Assembly (NCBI GenBank): GCA_037157565.1
Contig: JAZHRO010000062.1
Coordinates: forward strand, 8,370,001 to 8,434,000
Length of the DNA: 64,000 bases
Reading direction: 5' to 3'
DNA from: Thalassia testudinum
Lineage: Eukaryota > Streptophyta > Magnoliopsida > Alismatales > Hydrocharitaceae
Every line of letters begins with the position of its first letter. Within the stretch, counting starts at the first letter, position 1. The translations under genes and the position numbers were made by a program. Below, one piece after another: positions 11,177 to 21,978 of the stretch. The notes under the pieces are model-generated. The model was not told the origin of the DNA, made no database searches, and saw only the letters and a program-made list of their open reading frames with translations.

Positions 11177-12532
11177 TGGCATGCGGTTGTGCGTGTGTGT
11201 TAAGAAGTGTCGTTATAATCGCACTTGCAACGCCGATTTTAAAGTAAATAAACGTAGGTGAGTCGGAGTGTTGGTCTCAGGGAGGCGCGAAAATCGGATT
11301 TTTCTTATCACTTGTCACGAAAAGCACGGAGTTTTGCTTGTGGAGGTGCGGTTTGAAAAGCGAGAGAGAGATAGAGAGAGAGATTAGGGTTAGAGTGTTT
11401 CTTGTTTGATCATGCAACTTAAACAGAAAATAACTTCATTAATCATGCACTTTTAGTTCATAGCTTACAACATTAAATACATGCTCAAACAAAATTAATG
11501 GAAAGCTTAAAAGAGAGAAAGAGAGAGGAGGGAGAGCGACGAGGCAGCCACGGCGGTAGAGGAGGCTCCATCGGTGGCTCGTCGTCTTCGATGATTACAA
11601 GAGGGCCTAAAGCTAGCTAAGAGAGGGGTGGAGTAGTTGCAAGGGAAGTAAATGCCTTAAATGAGTGGTTGAAGGGAGCTTAAATAGGGTTAAAGGCTTT
11701 CTAAAAGAAGAAGGGGCTTTAGCAACGTCCGGGATGTTGCTAAAACCACTCCAAAAGCGTCGGTGAAGCCCTCCAGCCCGCCGGTCAACCGCGCGCATCG
11801 TTCTTCTTCGCGCTTAATCCGCGGCCGCTGCGTGAGAGCTTCCGATGAGATCTCTCCTTAGCTGCGCTTGGATCGCACCTCGGGCACAAGTGTGCGCGAG
11901 CGTCGTCACCCGGCATGCGCGCACGCGTGGGCGCTCGCGATCCGTGGGCATGCCGCGTGGCGCAATCTCGGCCACCCGCTGCTGATCGGGAGGCCCAATT
12001 TCGCCGCGCTCGCCTTCGTCTTCAATTTCATGCACCGCGCGGCTCGAACCCGTGTCGCGTGCGTGCAGGCGTGCGCGCTAACCATTGCGCCACACCCGTG
12101 CTTTGTCGCGGCGATTGTGGCCGGGCGTGCGAGTCTCAGCCGTTCGATCAAAGATCGACGGCTGAGATCTGATCTCGGCTGGATGAAGAGGTGGCGTGCG
12201 GTGGAGCGAGGGTGACGTAGCGCAATGAGGGCCGTTGATCTCCAGATCAATGGTCAGAACTTCTTGGGCCCATTGTAGGAGCTCCGGATGTCGAATTTGG
12301 CCGATCTTGAGTCCGTTGGACACCGTTCGTCGTTCTGAATCCATCTGTGTGGTCCGATTGCTCATCTGAGGCCTGCTTTGACAAGTGCTTATACAAATTG
12401 CCATTAATACAGTTTTATAAGCAATCTTGGTACATGATGCATGCAATGCTCCCATTCTACTTATGTTGTGACTTTTATTCTTAAGATGGGCCATATTCAA
12501 CATAATTATCACCCCCTTGTGCAGTATTATCA
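11177..12532 (-). repeat. 5' LTR of element B
   Basis: The LTR is 1356 bp and is the partner of 5657-7027. It abuts the primer binding site on its left and the target duplication TAAAC (12533-12537) on its right. It contains the second copy of the LTR hairpin at 11718-11744. Confidence 0.9.
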
Positions 12533-12537
12533 TAAAC

Positions 12538-13080
12538 TTATACACTCAACAACATAAAGTTAACCTATTCAATTTACCAAAATAACCTAAGAGTAGTTTA
12601 CCCCATACCTTGACTTAAAATCACAGCACAAAGATAATGCTATGAATATGCTACCCTCATTTTTAAGTGTTGTCTCCTAAAAGTGCTTGATTCATCGTAG
12701 CACCATTAATTGAAAGAAAGAGGAAATTGGGTATATAAAAAAGAACGATGGATGCATCAAGTTTTAATTGATTAGAAACATGCTGTGGATGCAAAATCCT
12801 AAGGTAAACGTGACGTTGTTGCATAATGTTAGCCAAACTTCATTAACAAATCAAAGTTGATGTTCAGCCTTGATCTCTCATAAGTTACTAATTATTGATA
12901 AATTTTTTTACTTGCTTTATGACATGAATAATGTATAAAGCATGGATTTGCAATGTTATCGTCAAACTCATAAATTATTTGTCACAATGATGGGGATTGC
13001 ACAAAAAGTAATATTATATATACTCTATTGCATACCTCATAGTTTATCTCAATATTCAGTGGAATCATAATAGAATCCCA
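12538..13080. other. No recognisable feature (AT-rich)
   Basis: Plain AT-rich sequence with no repeat structure, coding frame or RNA gene that I can support. Confidence 0.5.
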
Positions 13081-13660
13081 TCGTTACCCCTTCCCCTTAC
13101 CCCCTCTCCTGTAGGGTCCACCAAATTTAATTCAAATTTTACCTATAAAAGAAGCATCCCACCTACAACTCCTATCACGCCACCCTTCCACCTACAACCT
13201 CCTCCGGCGAGCTCCCCCTCCTGTGACCCTGACCTCTGCTAGCCCCAACCTCCTCCGACAGGTTCCTCGAAGCTTCTCCTCCTCCAACCTCAAGCTCGAC
13301 CAAGCTCCTCCTCCGACTGCGACTTCAACGAGTTCCCTTGACCCCATCCCGACCCCAATCAAACTCCTCCGGTTGACCCCAACCCCAATTGAGCTCCTCC
13401 AGCCTCATCCCGACCCTGACTAAGCTCCTCCAACCGACCCTGACGTCCCAGCTCCTCCAACCGAGCTCCTCCTCCAACCCCAATCTCCTTCGACTCTGAC
13501 TCTAACCTCGAGCTAAGTCGAGCTCCTCCTCCAACCCTGACCTCCTTTGACTCCATCTCCAACAAGCTCCTTCGACCGTGACCTCCTTGGACTTCGACTC
13601 CAACCTCCTCCTCCAACACCAACATCAGTGGGTCATGCATTGCCCCTACCATGGTATATA
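13081..13660. repeat. Pyrimidine-rich degenerate minisatellite
   Basis: On the plus strand this is about 500 bp of C/T-rich sequence built from imperfect units like GACCTCCTCCGACTCC and GAGCTCCTCCAACC. Open frames on both strands (13223-13423 and 13359-13652) translate the repeat and have no other content, so I do not call them genes. Confidence 0.65.
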
Positions 13661-13669
13661 AGTTCTATT

Positions 13670-15295
13670 TCTGATGTAAGGCGCTGACGACACCAATATA
13701 GGACATATTAAATGTAACAATGTTTATATTAATCAAAGTGTTCCGACATATATAAGTAATTGATGCCAACAACACCAAGATAAGTGATAAGTATTTGCAG
13801 TAAATACTTAAGCACTATAAAAGTTACTAAATAGGTGCCAAGGACACCAACATGAAAGTATATGTGGTGACGTTAGTATCTAAACTTACGTTGATATGAT
13901 TCTTATCTTTTTTTTTTGACGTGCTGTTAGCATTTTAATGCGACCGGTGGTGATACCATTAGTGCCAATGGTGATGCTGTTAGCACCTATTGTGGTGGCG
14001 AAAGCACCTATATTCGCACTTTATTACATGCTTCAAATATATTAAACTTCAATATTTCAAGTATTAAACACTAATAATAATGCCAATGACATCTACACAT
14101 CCTGTCAAAAGTATCTGCAATTGATAAAACGAGCAGTACTAACCTTTGGTTGTGCCATTAACACCTAAGGTGGTGCTTTAAGCACCTATATTTCTACTTT
14201 ATTATGTTCTTCAAATATATTCGACTTCAATAATTTGAGTATGCAACATCAATTATAGTGCCAATAACACCAACACATTCTGCCAACAACACCTAATATT
14301 GGTAGGACAACCAACACTAACCAACAGTGATGACGTCAGCACTTGTATTAACACCTTATTATATGCTTGAAATATTTATCACTTTAATATTTCTAGCATA
14401 CAATACCAACAATGGTGCCAAAAGCATCAACAATCCTTTTTTATTTCGAATAGTGGCGCCAATAGCACGAGCATCCTAAACCTTTAATAGAGTAGTATTA
14501 GTAATCTCATACGACGGTATCAATAACACCAATAGTAGAGCGTGAGGTGTCATGTAAGACTTTGATAAGAGCAAGATGTTCATAAGACAAAACAATACTT
14601 CTAAGGTACTGTCAGCACCTATCTTACTGCTGTTGGCATATTGTAGTGTCATCAGCACCACTCATGTTGCCATTAGCATGTACTGGGATAACGTGGTTGA
14701 AATCACAAGTGCAACTATGATAGTATTGTTAGCACCTATTGTGGTGCCAACGACATCATGTTGGTCAATTACTCACAATATGCTACTTATAAGAAACGTG
14801 CCTTAAAAGTAACCATTGTTGGTATTATAGCATGTTTTCACATTACTACTAGTTCTAAGTAATTATTCAATAAAGTGTCAACACCACAATAGGTATAAAC
14901 AACACCATCATAATTGCACTACACTGCAACTATGATGGTGCCATTACTACCTATTATGTTGCCGACAACACCTATATTGGGTCAGTCACTCACTTTGTTA
15001 ATATTGTAAGCAATTTAGCTTGAGCATCTATTACAGTCATCTGTGATTCCTTACAATCATCTACTACACCTAACGTGACATAGGTGCTAACGGCACCATC
15101 ATAAGTTGATATTGTTCATCCTATTAACGCGTTGCTCTTATCAAAGTCTTACATGATAAGAGCTGTTAACATATATTGTGATGCCATCAGCACCTATCAT
15201 GTTATTGTTGGCATGTACTATGATAATGTGGTTGAAACCCCCAGTGCAACTATGATATTACTGTTATCATCTATTGTAGTATCGACTGCACATCA
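13670..15295. repeat. Left part of degenerate tandem array (about 530-bp and 165-bp units)
   Basis: The stretch is built from diverged copies of motifs such as GTTAGCACCTATTGTGGTGCC. A longer unit recurs with a period of about 533 bp: the segment around GCATGTACTGGGATAACGTG (14677) returns around 15210 with substitutions. In 13985-14440 a shorter period of roughly 150-180 bp is visible, with the block starting GCACCTATATT repeated near 14006, 14186 and 14339. The same array continues after 28604, so the two parts were once joined. A perfect 25-bp inverted repeat lies at 14550-14574 and 15132-15156. Nothing coding is seen. Confidence 0.75.
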
Positions 15296-15350
15296 CAAAC
15301 AAGAAAATTACCCTACATAATGATGTACTTACACTGACATCGAATATATG
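15296..15350. repeat. Left terminus of the composite CACTA-like element
   Basis: It starts CAAACAAGAAAATTACCC after the TCA target duplication and includes TACTTACACTGACATC at 15328-15343, which matches the inward-facing motif at the right end. The outermost bases deviate from the canonical CACTA. Confidence 0.5.
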
Positions 15351-15459
15351 CCGCTGTAGATTATTTTATAAGTTACTAATGTTCAATACTTCGCCAGCGG
15401 GTAACTTCAAGGAAAAAAGAACCATGAGGGCAAATGTGTCTCTTTCTTTCACTTGCACT

Positions 15460-15740
15460 TTGGTTAACCCTAGGGCAACGCCGCTTCTCCCCAACGATGC
15501 CACTCTTATCCCCGACCACAGATCAACGCCACTCTCATCCTCAACGCCGACCTCAGAGCGATGCCACTCAACCTCAGATCTTGTCCTTGACACCAACCTC
15601 AAAGTGACACCACCTAAGATCTTATCCTCGATGTCGACCTCAGATCTTATCCTCAACACCAACCTCCAAGAGACGCCGGACCTTCGAGCAATGCCACTCG
15701 ACAAAGTCGACGCTTCTTTCTCCCAATCGAGCTTAGAGGC
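15460..15740. repeat. Degenerate minisatellite (CCTCAGATCTTATCCTC type)
   Basis: Imperfect repeats of units like CTCAGATCTTATCCTCGA and ACGCCACTC lie here. The opposing open frames over this stretch (15366-15816) simply translate the repeat. Confidence 0.6.
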
Positions 15741-16167
15741 CACACCATTGTCACATCCTCGAATTTCAGAGTCACCACCCCTAATCGAGCTTTGCATTCT
15801 CGTCGACTTAGCCTAGTTAAAGCTCTCGACCCCTCATATTCTAATATGCCCTCACCAGAGATCATTGTAGGTAGAGATCTCTTTTAGGGTCGTTGCTCTT
15901 TATGGGAGGTTCCTCCTGTTGCGCACGCAAGGTGTTCGATGGAATGCCTCAGTTGATGGTTCAGGAAATCATAGTGCAGGTAAGGTTCAATGAAATGTCT
16001 ATGCATGAGGTGGTGGTGAATGGAAGGTGTCCATCGAAATTCCTTGGCTGCAGTACCCATCATTATTGCTTGGCATGTCTCTTTTCTTATAACTACTTTG
16101 GATTTTTCTTTTTTGTTTCTGACATGTTTTGATGATGGAAGTGTCAGTTGTTGTGTTTTGATTGCAG

Positions 16168-16260
16168 GCAAGTGCGTACAAGCTAGCGAAGGAAGGGATG
16201 GTGTTGCTGCAGTTTGCACCCACCTTCGCAATGCGACAGTATGATTGGAACAGGAAGCAG
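16168..16260 (+). pseudogene. Isolated exon of a Whirly ssDNA-binding protein
   Basis: The 31 codons read ...YKLAKEGMVLLQFAPTFAM RQYDWNRKQ, with an acceptor (GATTGCAG) immediately before and a GT donor immediately after. Plant Whirly proteins (organellar and nuclear single-stranded DNA binding proteins in genome stability and defence) have FKLSKEGxVLLQFAPxxGVRQYDWSRKQ at exactly this exon. Substitutions from the family pattern include AFKL to AYKL and the GVRQ region to AMRQ. The preceding exon with the KGKAAL motif and the following VFSLSVTEIG exon were not found nearby. It is therefore a captured or decayed single exon, not a working gene. Confidence 0.75.
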
Positions 16261-16915
16261 GTTACACACATTAGTCTGTATTGAGCTCTATTTTTTTCCC
16301 CATCAATATGAGTTATATAAATTTAGAGTGTTCAATCTCATGCTACAGTATATCTTCATTCTACAAGTTGGGATGGAGAGGTCGGCAGGGTCCATTTACA
16401 AAGTATGTAGGATTGATTCCAAGCATATAGATTCATTCTGACATGCATTATTATGTTTCCTATCAACCTATCACTTTTCCTTAATCAATTTATTGGTGTA
16501 TCCAGCCAGAATTGCTAAAACCTGAAACTATGAAGGCAATTACATTTACCATTTCTATGCTAAAACAAATCACAAAGCACCATTACTTAAAAAATATGTT
16601 AGATATTTAGCATTTTTGAAATAGAGCACGAATTATTATCTTCCAATGTCACCACCAAATCCCTTTGCTTTTGGAGAAATTTATAGGAATGCTACTCTTT
16701 GGCAGAATATCTTGATTACTCACAGGTGCTTTCTTTGATGGGAAGACATTCCAAAATCTCAAGGTTTCATCTCTTTCCCCCGTTACTATAGTCTGTAGTC
16801 CATAGACTATTGTTCATGATTCTATTGAGTAACTTAATCCAAATCACTTTTGGACACTACATTGACATTTTAAGCTATTTTCTTACTATTTCTTTGTCGA
16901 TCTTTTCCATTGTAG

Positions 16916-17002
16916 GTTGTGGTTCTCAAAATTGGAATGTCTTGCAAAGGCTGCATTGGCATAGTGGAGAGTGTTCTTGCTAGAATGGATGGTGTGAATT
17001 AA
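16916..17002 (+). pseudogene. Isolated exon of a copper chaperone (ATX1/CCH-type HMA domain)
   Basis: After an intron-acceptor-like TTGTAG the frame reads VVVLKIGMSCKGCIGIVESV then LARMDGVN and a TAA stop. This is the first half of a heavy-metal-associated domain with the metal-binding MxCxxC motif intact (MSCKGC). ATX1/CCH proteins carry copper(I) to P-type ATPases in the secretory pathway. The second half of the domain (beta strands after EGVESFDID) is missing, and the stop falls where plant genes often have an intron. It lies 0.66 kb after the Whirly exon on the same strand, but the two families are unrelated. Confidence 0.72.
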
Positions 17003-17554
17003 TTTTTGCTTTGTGTTGATATGTCAAGGATTAAAATTAGTCATTCCTTTACTCTTCAATTCTTAGCAGAAATATACTCTTTATGGAATTGTTAGCTATT
17101 CATTTGACTTTGATTTGTTTGAATATTAATCCCTTACAAAGATAAAAAACTACAGATTAGTTAGATTTTCTTTTTGTAGCACAATACTCTCTAAACCAAA
17201 AAGTTGGTTGTTTTTTTGCTCAATTTGCTATTGTCAATTGTTGTGCATTCTTTGCTTGATATTTATTTAGAACCATTGCACGCACATCCTCCACTCGACG
17301 TTAGAATAATCCCATGTAGTTACATTTTTATATTATTGGATTCATGCTATTAGTGTAATTTTGGATAGTTCATTTCTCCTTTTTATAGAGTGCCAACAAA
17401 TGTTATATGGTTTTCACAATGCTCACATTAAATAAAGTTCTTTATTTAATGCCTTATCTTTTTGATTGGGCATAGACTACTCACATTAAATAAACTTCTC
17501 CATACTCTCTACATTCAACTAAATTTGTGCTTACTATGTTTTGTGTAGTTACAG

Positions 17555-17620
17555 GATTTTGCAAGATACCTGCAGCTGTCACTAGATAGGAGTCATATTG
17601 ATAGTTCATCACGCAGATGA
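17555..17620 (+). pseudogene. Exon-like segment, unidentified
   Basis: It follows an acceptor-like GTTACAG and encodes DFARYLQLSLDRSHIDSSSR then R and TGA. The composition is protein-like and it stands in a series of captured exons on the same strand, but I do not recognise the family. It could be a chance frame. Confidence 0.3.
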
Positions 17621-17751
17621 TCAAGTATTTTAGCTTTAGATCTGGTTGAACTAAAAGTTGTCAATGTAGATTGTTAGTTAATCAAATAATTTATATTTAG
17701 TGCTTCAAATGTCTAATAAGTTTGGTTCTATACTAATATTCTAAATTTTGA

Positions 17752-17850
17752 CACTACAAAAAAATGTCCTTATGCTGACGGACGATATACACCTACATTA
17801 GTTAACCATCAGTGTATCATTGGATTACTCATCGATATTGAATGAAACTA
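17752..17850. repeat. CACTA terminus (nested)
   Basis: A canonical terminus, CACTACAAAAAAATGTCC, is followed by the subterminal motif TTATGCTGACGGACG and further CATCAGTG/CATCGAT-type motifs. It faces right. The candidate partner at 19519 shares 13 of the first 14 bases, but the flanking triplets (TGA and TCT) do not match. Confidence 0.6.
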
Positions 17851-18494
17851 CAATTCTAGATCTCTCTCAAATCTCTTGATCTCTCACTCTTGCCAATATC
17901 TGATCAAACTCGCTCAGATCATAAAAATGGTATCTCTTTCAGATCTTTCGCTTGGTTAAGGTATAGGATCGAACCTTTGGTCAAATAGATATGATCTCGA
18001 GATCTCCCATTTGAACTCCCTCAATATTTGTGTTAATCTTGCGATCTCGACTGAGGCTTTGGCTTAAGCTTCTTTGATTAGCTTCCTCTTTTTATTTGAT
18101 TCATGGTCTTGCATGCAATGGCCTATGATTGGAGACGGATCTCTCACAGGGAGTGTTCATCTAATCATAAAGATAATTGTTCTATTTAGGTGATGGAAAG
18201 ATAAATCAAACATCCTCCTCCACCTCCATCTATCAGGATAAAGAGTACTTTATGGATCATTTAGCCTGACATTTCTACCTCATGAAAAAGATTCAACACA
18301 TGCTTTTCTAGCACGGGAGCATGACCATCAGATTTTTACGACAACTTATGCTAAGAAGATAATTATAAAAGTGCCAAGATTCATAGCAAAAGTAAGTGCA
18401 AAAGTTTCAGATATGCTATAACTGATCTAATCATGAAACTAAAATCCATTGGACCCTTCTGCTACTGTTGCTGCACCCAGTGTTTGACCAGGCC

Positions 18495-18622
18495 ACCCTT
18501 TCTGCTTCTAAGTTGCTACTGCTGCTGCTGCTGCTGGGTTGCTGCTGCTGCTACTATGTTGTTGTTGTTGTTGTTGTTGACGCTACTGCTGCTATGTTAT
18601 TGTTGCTGCTTCTGCTATGAGA
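18495..18622. repeat. Triplet-rich microsatellite (TGC/TTG)
   Basis: Interrupted runs of CTG/TGC and TTG triplets lie here. The short plus-strand frame (18433-18627) rich in Leu and Cys comes from the repeat and is not called. Confidence 0.8.
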
Positions 18623-19329
18623 AATAAAAACTTGATAGACACATCCATAAACATAAGCTAAGCAAACAACAAAGAAATTAGGGAAGGGGCAAGGCACCCA
18701 ACAAGGAATCTCACAACCCCTCCCCTGTTAAAACTTGCAAATCAGGACACTTGGATGGATAATTCTCTCATTCTTAGACATCTAATGAGATTCCTAAAAA
18801 TTATGAAAAATAGGAAGGTAAGTTTCGCCATCTATGGATGACCAAATCATAGATTCATAAACAACAAGGAGAAAAGTAGAGCCTGTTGAATTCTTCTTTG
18901 TTCCATCTCTTGCTAAACCTAACTTTTCCAATTGGCTAGAGAAAGGATGATCAAATTGAATTTATTGTACCATTGCTTCATTCACCAGTTCTTCCAATCC
19001 CTTTCTCAACCTCTCTGCAGCATCCTGCATTATCGTTGATAGGACCATATCCATCACTGATCAGACTAGTAGCAATTGTACTCAGCATTTCAAGTGCGGC
19101 TACTGCCATACCATCACTGATCAGCCTGCATTATCGTTGATAGGACCGTTTAGCTGAGTGGGATGAACGGTGACGACCTGCGAGGAGCTCACATAGAGGA
19201 GATCGATGGATTGAATGTGGTTGAGAGGGAGTGAAGGCATTGCGAGCAGTAATGCTCTTATGCGAGCAGGAAGAGTTTGGAGTGAGCGGGAGTTGAAAAA
19301 TTATGGGCATTTTTAGTGTTTAATCAGGG

Positions 19330-19519
19330 ATGATTGTGATTTGCAAATAAGGAAAAAGAAAAAAAAGAAATTTGTGACTAATTTTTGACAACTATCTTTT
19401 CGTCCTAACAAATTGGTTTAAATTTTTGGGACGAATTAACTGTCACCCACTTATTTTTAGTCCCCAAAAGAAAATCTATCCTTAAGAGTTAGTTGCTAAA
19501 ACCCTATTTTGTTGTAGTG
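19330..19519. repeat. CACTA terminus with subterminal repeats (facing left)
   Basis: It ends TTTTGTTGTAGTG at 19507-19519, whose complement starts CACTACAACAAAATAGGG. The 190 bp before it contain direct and inverted GGGACGAATTAACTG / TGACAACT-type motifs typical of subterminal regions. The PPR fragment begins on the very next base. Confidence 0.6.
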
Positions 19520-19845
19520 TCTCCATGCCACAACATTAGGCTTGAGCGGCATCTTAATGATGAATCTAAATGCCTCTCCCACAAGTCCTGCTCTTACCAA
19601 CAAGTCCACCATGCAGCCATAATGCTCAATCTTGGGCACAATCTCATACTCCATTCTAAGGAATAATCTGAACACTTCCTGCAATAATCCACAATGGCTA
19701 CAAGCATAAAGAACATCAACAAACATGATCTCCGTAGGGACCATTCCCGCTTTCTCCACCACACTAAACAGCTCCAACACATTCTCGCCCATCCTGTTCA
19801 AAGCCAACCCCGCAATCACATATGAAGAAACCTTATTCTATGGAT
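19520..19845 (-). pseudogene. Pentatricopeptide repeat (PPR) protein fragment
   Basis: About 108 codons on the minus strand read as the C-terminal PPR motifs of an E-class organelle RNA-editing or RNA-processing factor. Diagnostic stretches are VIAGLALNRMGENVLELFS, FVDVLYACSHCGLLQEVFR, KIEHYGCMVDLLVRAGLVGE and MPLKPNVVAWR. The reading is uninterrupted until it stops exactly at the CACTA terminus; the residues that follow in frame (HYNKIG) are the transposon end itself. The expected continuation (LLxACRxHG and the E domain) is absent. It is the only recognised gene fragment of the composite element on the minus strand. Confidence 0.8.
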
Positions 19846-21750
19846 AAGGATTATGGTGGGTCTTGGTTGATTATGTGTAGTGCAATAGGGTGATATTTAG
19901 GAGGGAGCGAGCACAGATGAGGAATCTTTTTGGTAACTGTGTGTTTGATGAATTTTCGAATATGATATTTGTAATCATCCACTCTTTCTAAGAAGTAAGA
20001 AATGAAGTAGATAGCCTCCAGTAACCATCCTTCACCCTTTCCAAGAAAAAAAGCTCTTCCGTTCCTATGAAATCAAGCAAAAATTTTCAAATCAAAGGGA
20101 ATGTAGAAAAGAATATGCCATGCATCTTGATATTAATATTCTCACTCCTTGCTAATTCACTAAATAGCTTGTTGGCCTTCTTGATACCTAAACCCTTTTT
20201 TTGAAAAATCTCTTGATACCTAAACTCACCCCTACACCAAGAAAAGAAACCACTAACCATATTTTAGGCCAATAGCCCTCAATGTCAAAAAGCAATGACT
20301 ACAAATCTTCAAGCCTTGCCTCGATAGGCTGTCATCTACATGTAGTAACCACTCTCCACCTCCTTCCATTGATCCCTCCAACAAAAAGCCCCTATCAGTA
20401 GCAACAACATAGAATCTTGGCACCAAGATAGCTAAACAACCTACTCTCATCGAATCATCAGCCTGTAATCGAAAGATTCGGCCGTTTACTAAAAAGGCTC
20501 AAAGAAATATCTTAACTCAAGGCATTACTGCACAAAGACTCCTCCAAAGGCTAAGGTGCCTCATAGAATTATCCTATCTTCCCAATTAAGTGACACCATG
20601 TGGCAGCAATGCAAGGCCCTATGCCACAAATCATTTCCATTCTGCAACAGCTTCACCAACCACTTGGACAGCAAGGCATCATTGAAATCTTTCAACCGAC
20701 GTACACGAAGTTAGGGATGGATGATAAAACCAACTTCAAAAGCACTCATCTCTCACCCTAGAGAATATGCATACTCCCCAACTTGCCAATCCTCTCTAGC
20801 TTCTCAACTAGAGCATCCAATCTCTATTCGTGGACTATTTGGCCTATAATGGGAATCCAAATAAGCAATAAGCAATGATCCAAAACTCATTTCTGAATAT
20901 TATTTTGAATGCACCTCTTTGCAGACCACATCAAATAAGGATTCTCTTTACTTTATCAGTGGTCACCCGGAGCCATTTGTCTTGATCTTTTCCAACTCAC
21001 ATGGAGACTTTCTCAAATACAGCAAAAAAAAAAAAGTGCCCATAGAGGATGACATTTCTGTGAAATCCATTGTCAAACTCAACATTGACCAAAATGTTGT
21101 ATGTTTCTTTTCTTTCAATTGGTTGGCAACCAAAAGCCTCAATCAGAATATGAGGATTCATAGCATCAAACTTTTTTATTTTTCCAGTAAAAAGGATGAC
21201 AACTAGGTTCAGCAATCATCTATGTTAACAGAAGCATTATAGGTCCATTTCCAACAAAAAAGAAAGCTCTAAGCACTTGGCATAGCACCATCCACATAGC
21301 ACCCAATAACCCCAAAATACCATGCCATTCCTATCATGATATTCGCCAAGATTTCATTCAAAGAAAAAAGATATTCTCCAGGATAGAACAGCCAGCTTTG
21401 CCCACCACCATCAGAACACCTTCTACCAAAGCTATGCCAAAAAGATGTAGCTGAAGAAATGTCATTGTTCCTACACATCCACATCTCTCACTTTTACCGG
21501 GGAGATTTTTTTTTTTTTAACTCACACAAACAACATACCTTTGATCAATTCCAATCCTAATTGCTTATTATTTTGCCTTGCATCCCATATGCACAAGTTT
21601 TATCAAAGTTTTTACTAGAAGGAAGAGAATGTAATAGTTTGGATATTGTGGGACTTCTGTAGCATTTTCTTCATGCAGTTTCTTTTTCCCTTTCGGTTTA
21701 ATGCCATATGTGTTATATTTTGATTGCAGTTAGAAACTTGATTGTGGTTT
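19846..21750. other. No recognised gene; AT-rich with short minus-strand frames
   Basis: Minus-strand frames at 20253-20450, 20997-21215 and 21269-21484 have moderately protein-like composition, but I cannot link them to a family and they lack clear splice signals. One small A-tailed insertion (20194-20210) is annotated separately. Confidence 0.4.
20179..20225 (-). mobile_element. 17-bp A-tailed micro-insertion with 15-bp target duplication
   Basis: TCTTGATACCTAAAC occurs at 20179-20193 and again, identical, at 20211-20225. Between them are 17 bp that read on the minus strand GATTTTTCAAAAAAAGG. A long perfect target duplication next to an A-tail is the mark of LINE-type target-primed reverse transcription. 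The insert ends in the same pyrimidine-C-A(n) tail as LINE 3' ends in this window. Confidence 0.6.
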
Positions 21751-21756
21751 CTGCAG

Positions 21757-21978
21757 AATTCTATCAGACTACATCCCCATCAAAGGAAGGAAACGAATAC
21801 CATAGTTGGTTATTTCAATAACACTCTCCCTTCTTTCATGGATTCCAATTGGTTCAGTAACACTTCTCAAGTCTTCAAAAATATATTTAATGGCTTTCTT
21901 AACTATTCACAATATAGGGTCAGCTATGCAGACGTTGCAATTGATGCCATGATTGCAGAGGCTATCAGATCATTCCAG
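21757..21978 (+). pseudogene. Exon-like segment of 74 codons, unidentified
   Basis: The open stretch is bounded by an acceptor (GTTTCTGCAG) and a donor (TTCCAG/GTAACA). It is uninterrupted and protein-like, including the segments GYFNNTLPSFMDSNWFSN and SYADVAIDAMIAEAIRSFQ. The clean splice borders and balanced composition suggest a real captured exon. I do not recognise the family. Confidence 0.5.

Larger units (their letters stand above)
5652..12537 (-). mobile_element. Complete non-autonomous LTR retrotransposon B (LARD-like)
   Basis: Two closely similar direct repeats (5657-7027 and 11177-12532) both start TGGC and end TTATCA on the plus strand. They are flanked by the same 5-bp target duplication TAAAC (5652-5656 and 12533-12537). 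A tRNA-Asp primer site next to the right LTR and a purine tract next to the left LTR show that the element runs on the minus strand. The internal 4.1 kb has gag-like frames only; I see no protease, reverse transcriptase, RNase H or integrase motif. That fits a large retrotransposon derivative mobilised in trans by a gypsy-type (Tat/Athila-like) partner. The LTRs differ by scattered substitutions, many C/T, and by small indels, so the insertion is not recent. Confidence 0.88.

Noticed and set aside
18433..18627. Leu/Cys-rich small protein
   Set aside because: It is a translation of a CTG/TTG triplet microsatellite.
17752..19519. A single 1.77-kb CACTA element bounded by both internal termini
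   Set aside because: The first 14 bases agree (13 of 14), but the flanking triplets differ (TGA and TCT), the subterminal motifs differ and the PPR gene on the right has no continuation on the left. The ends are kept as separate features.
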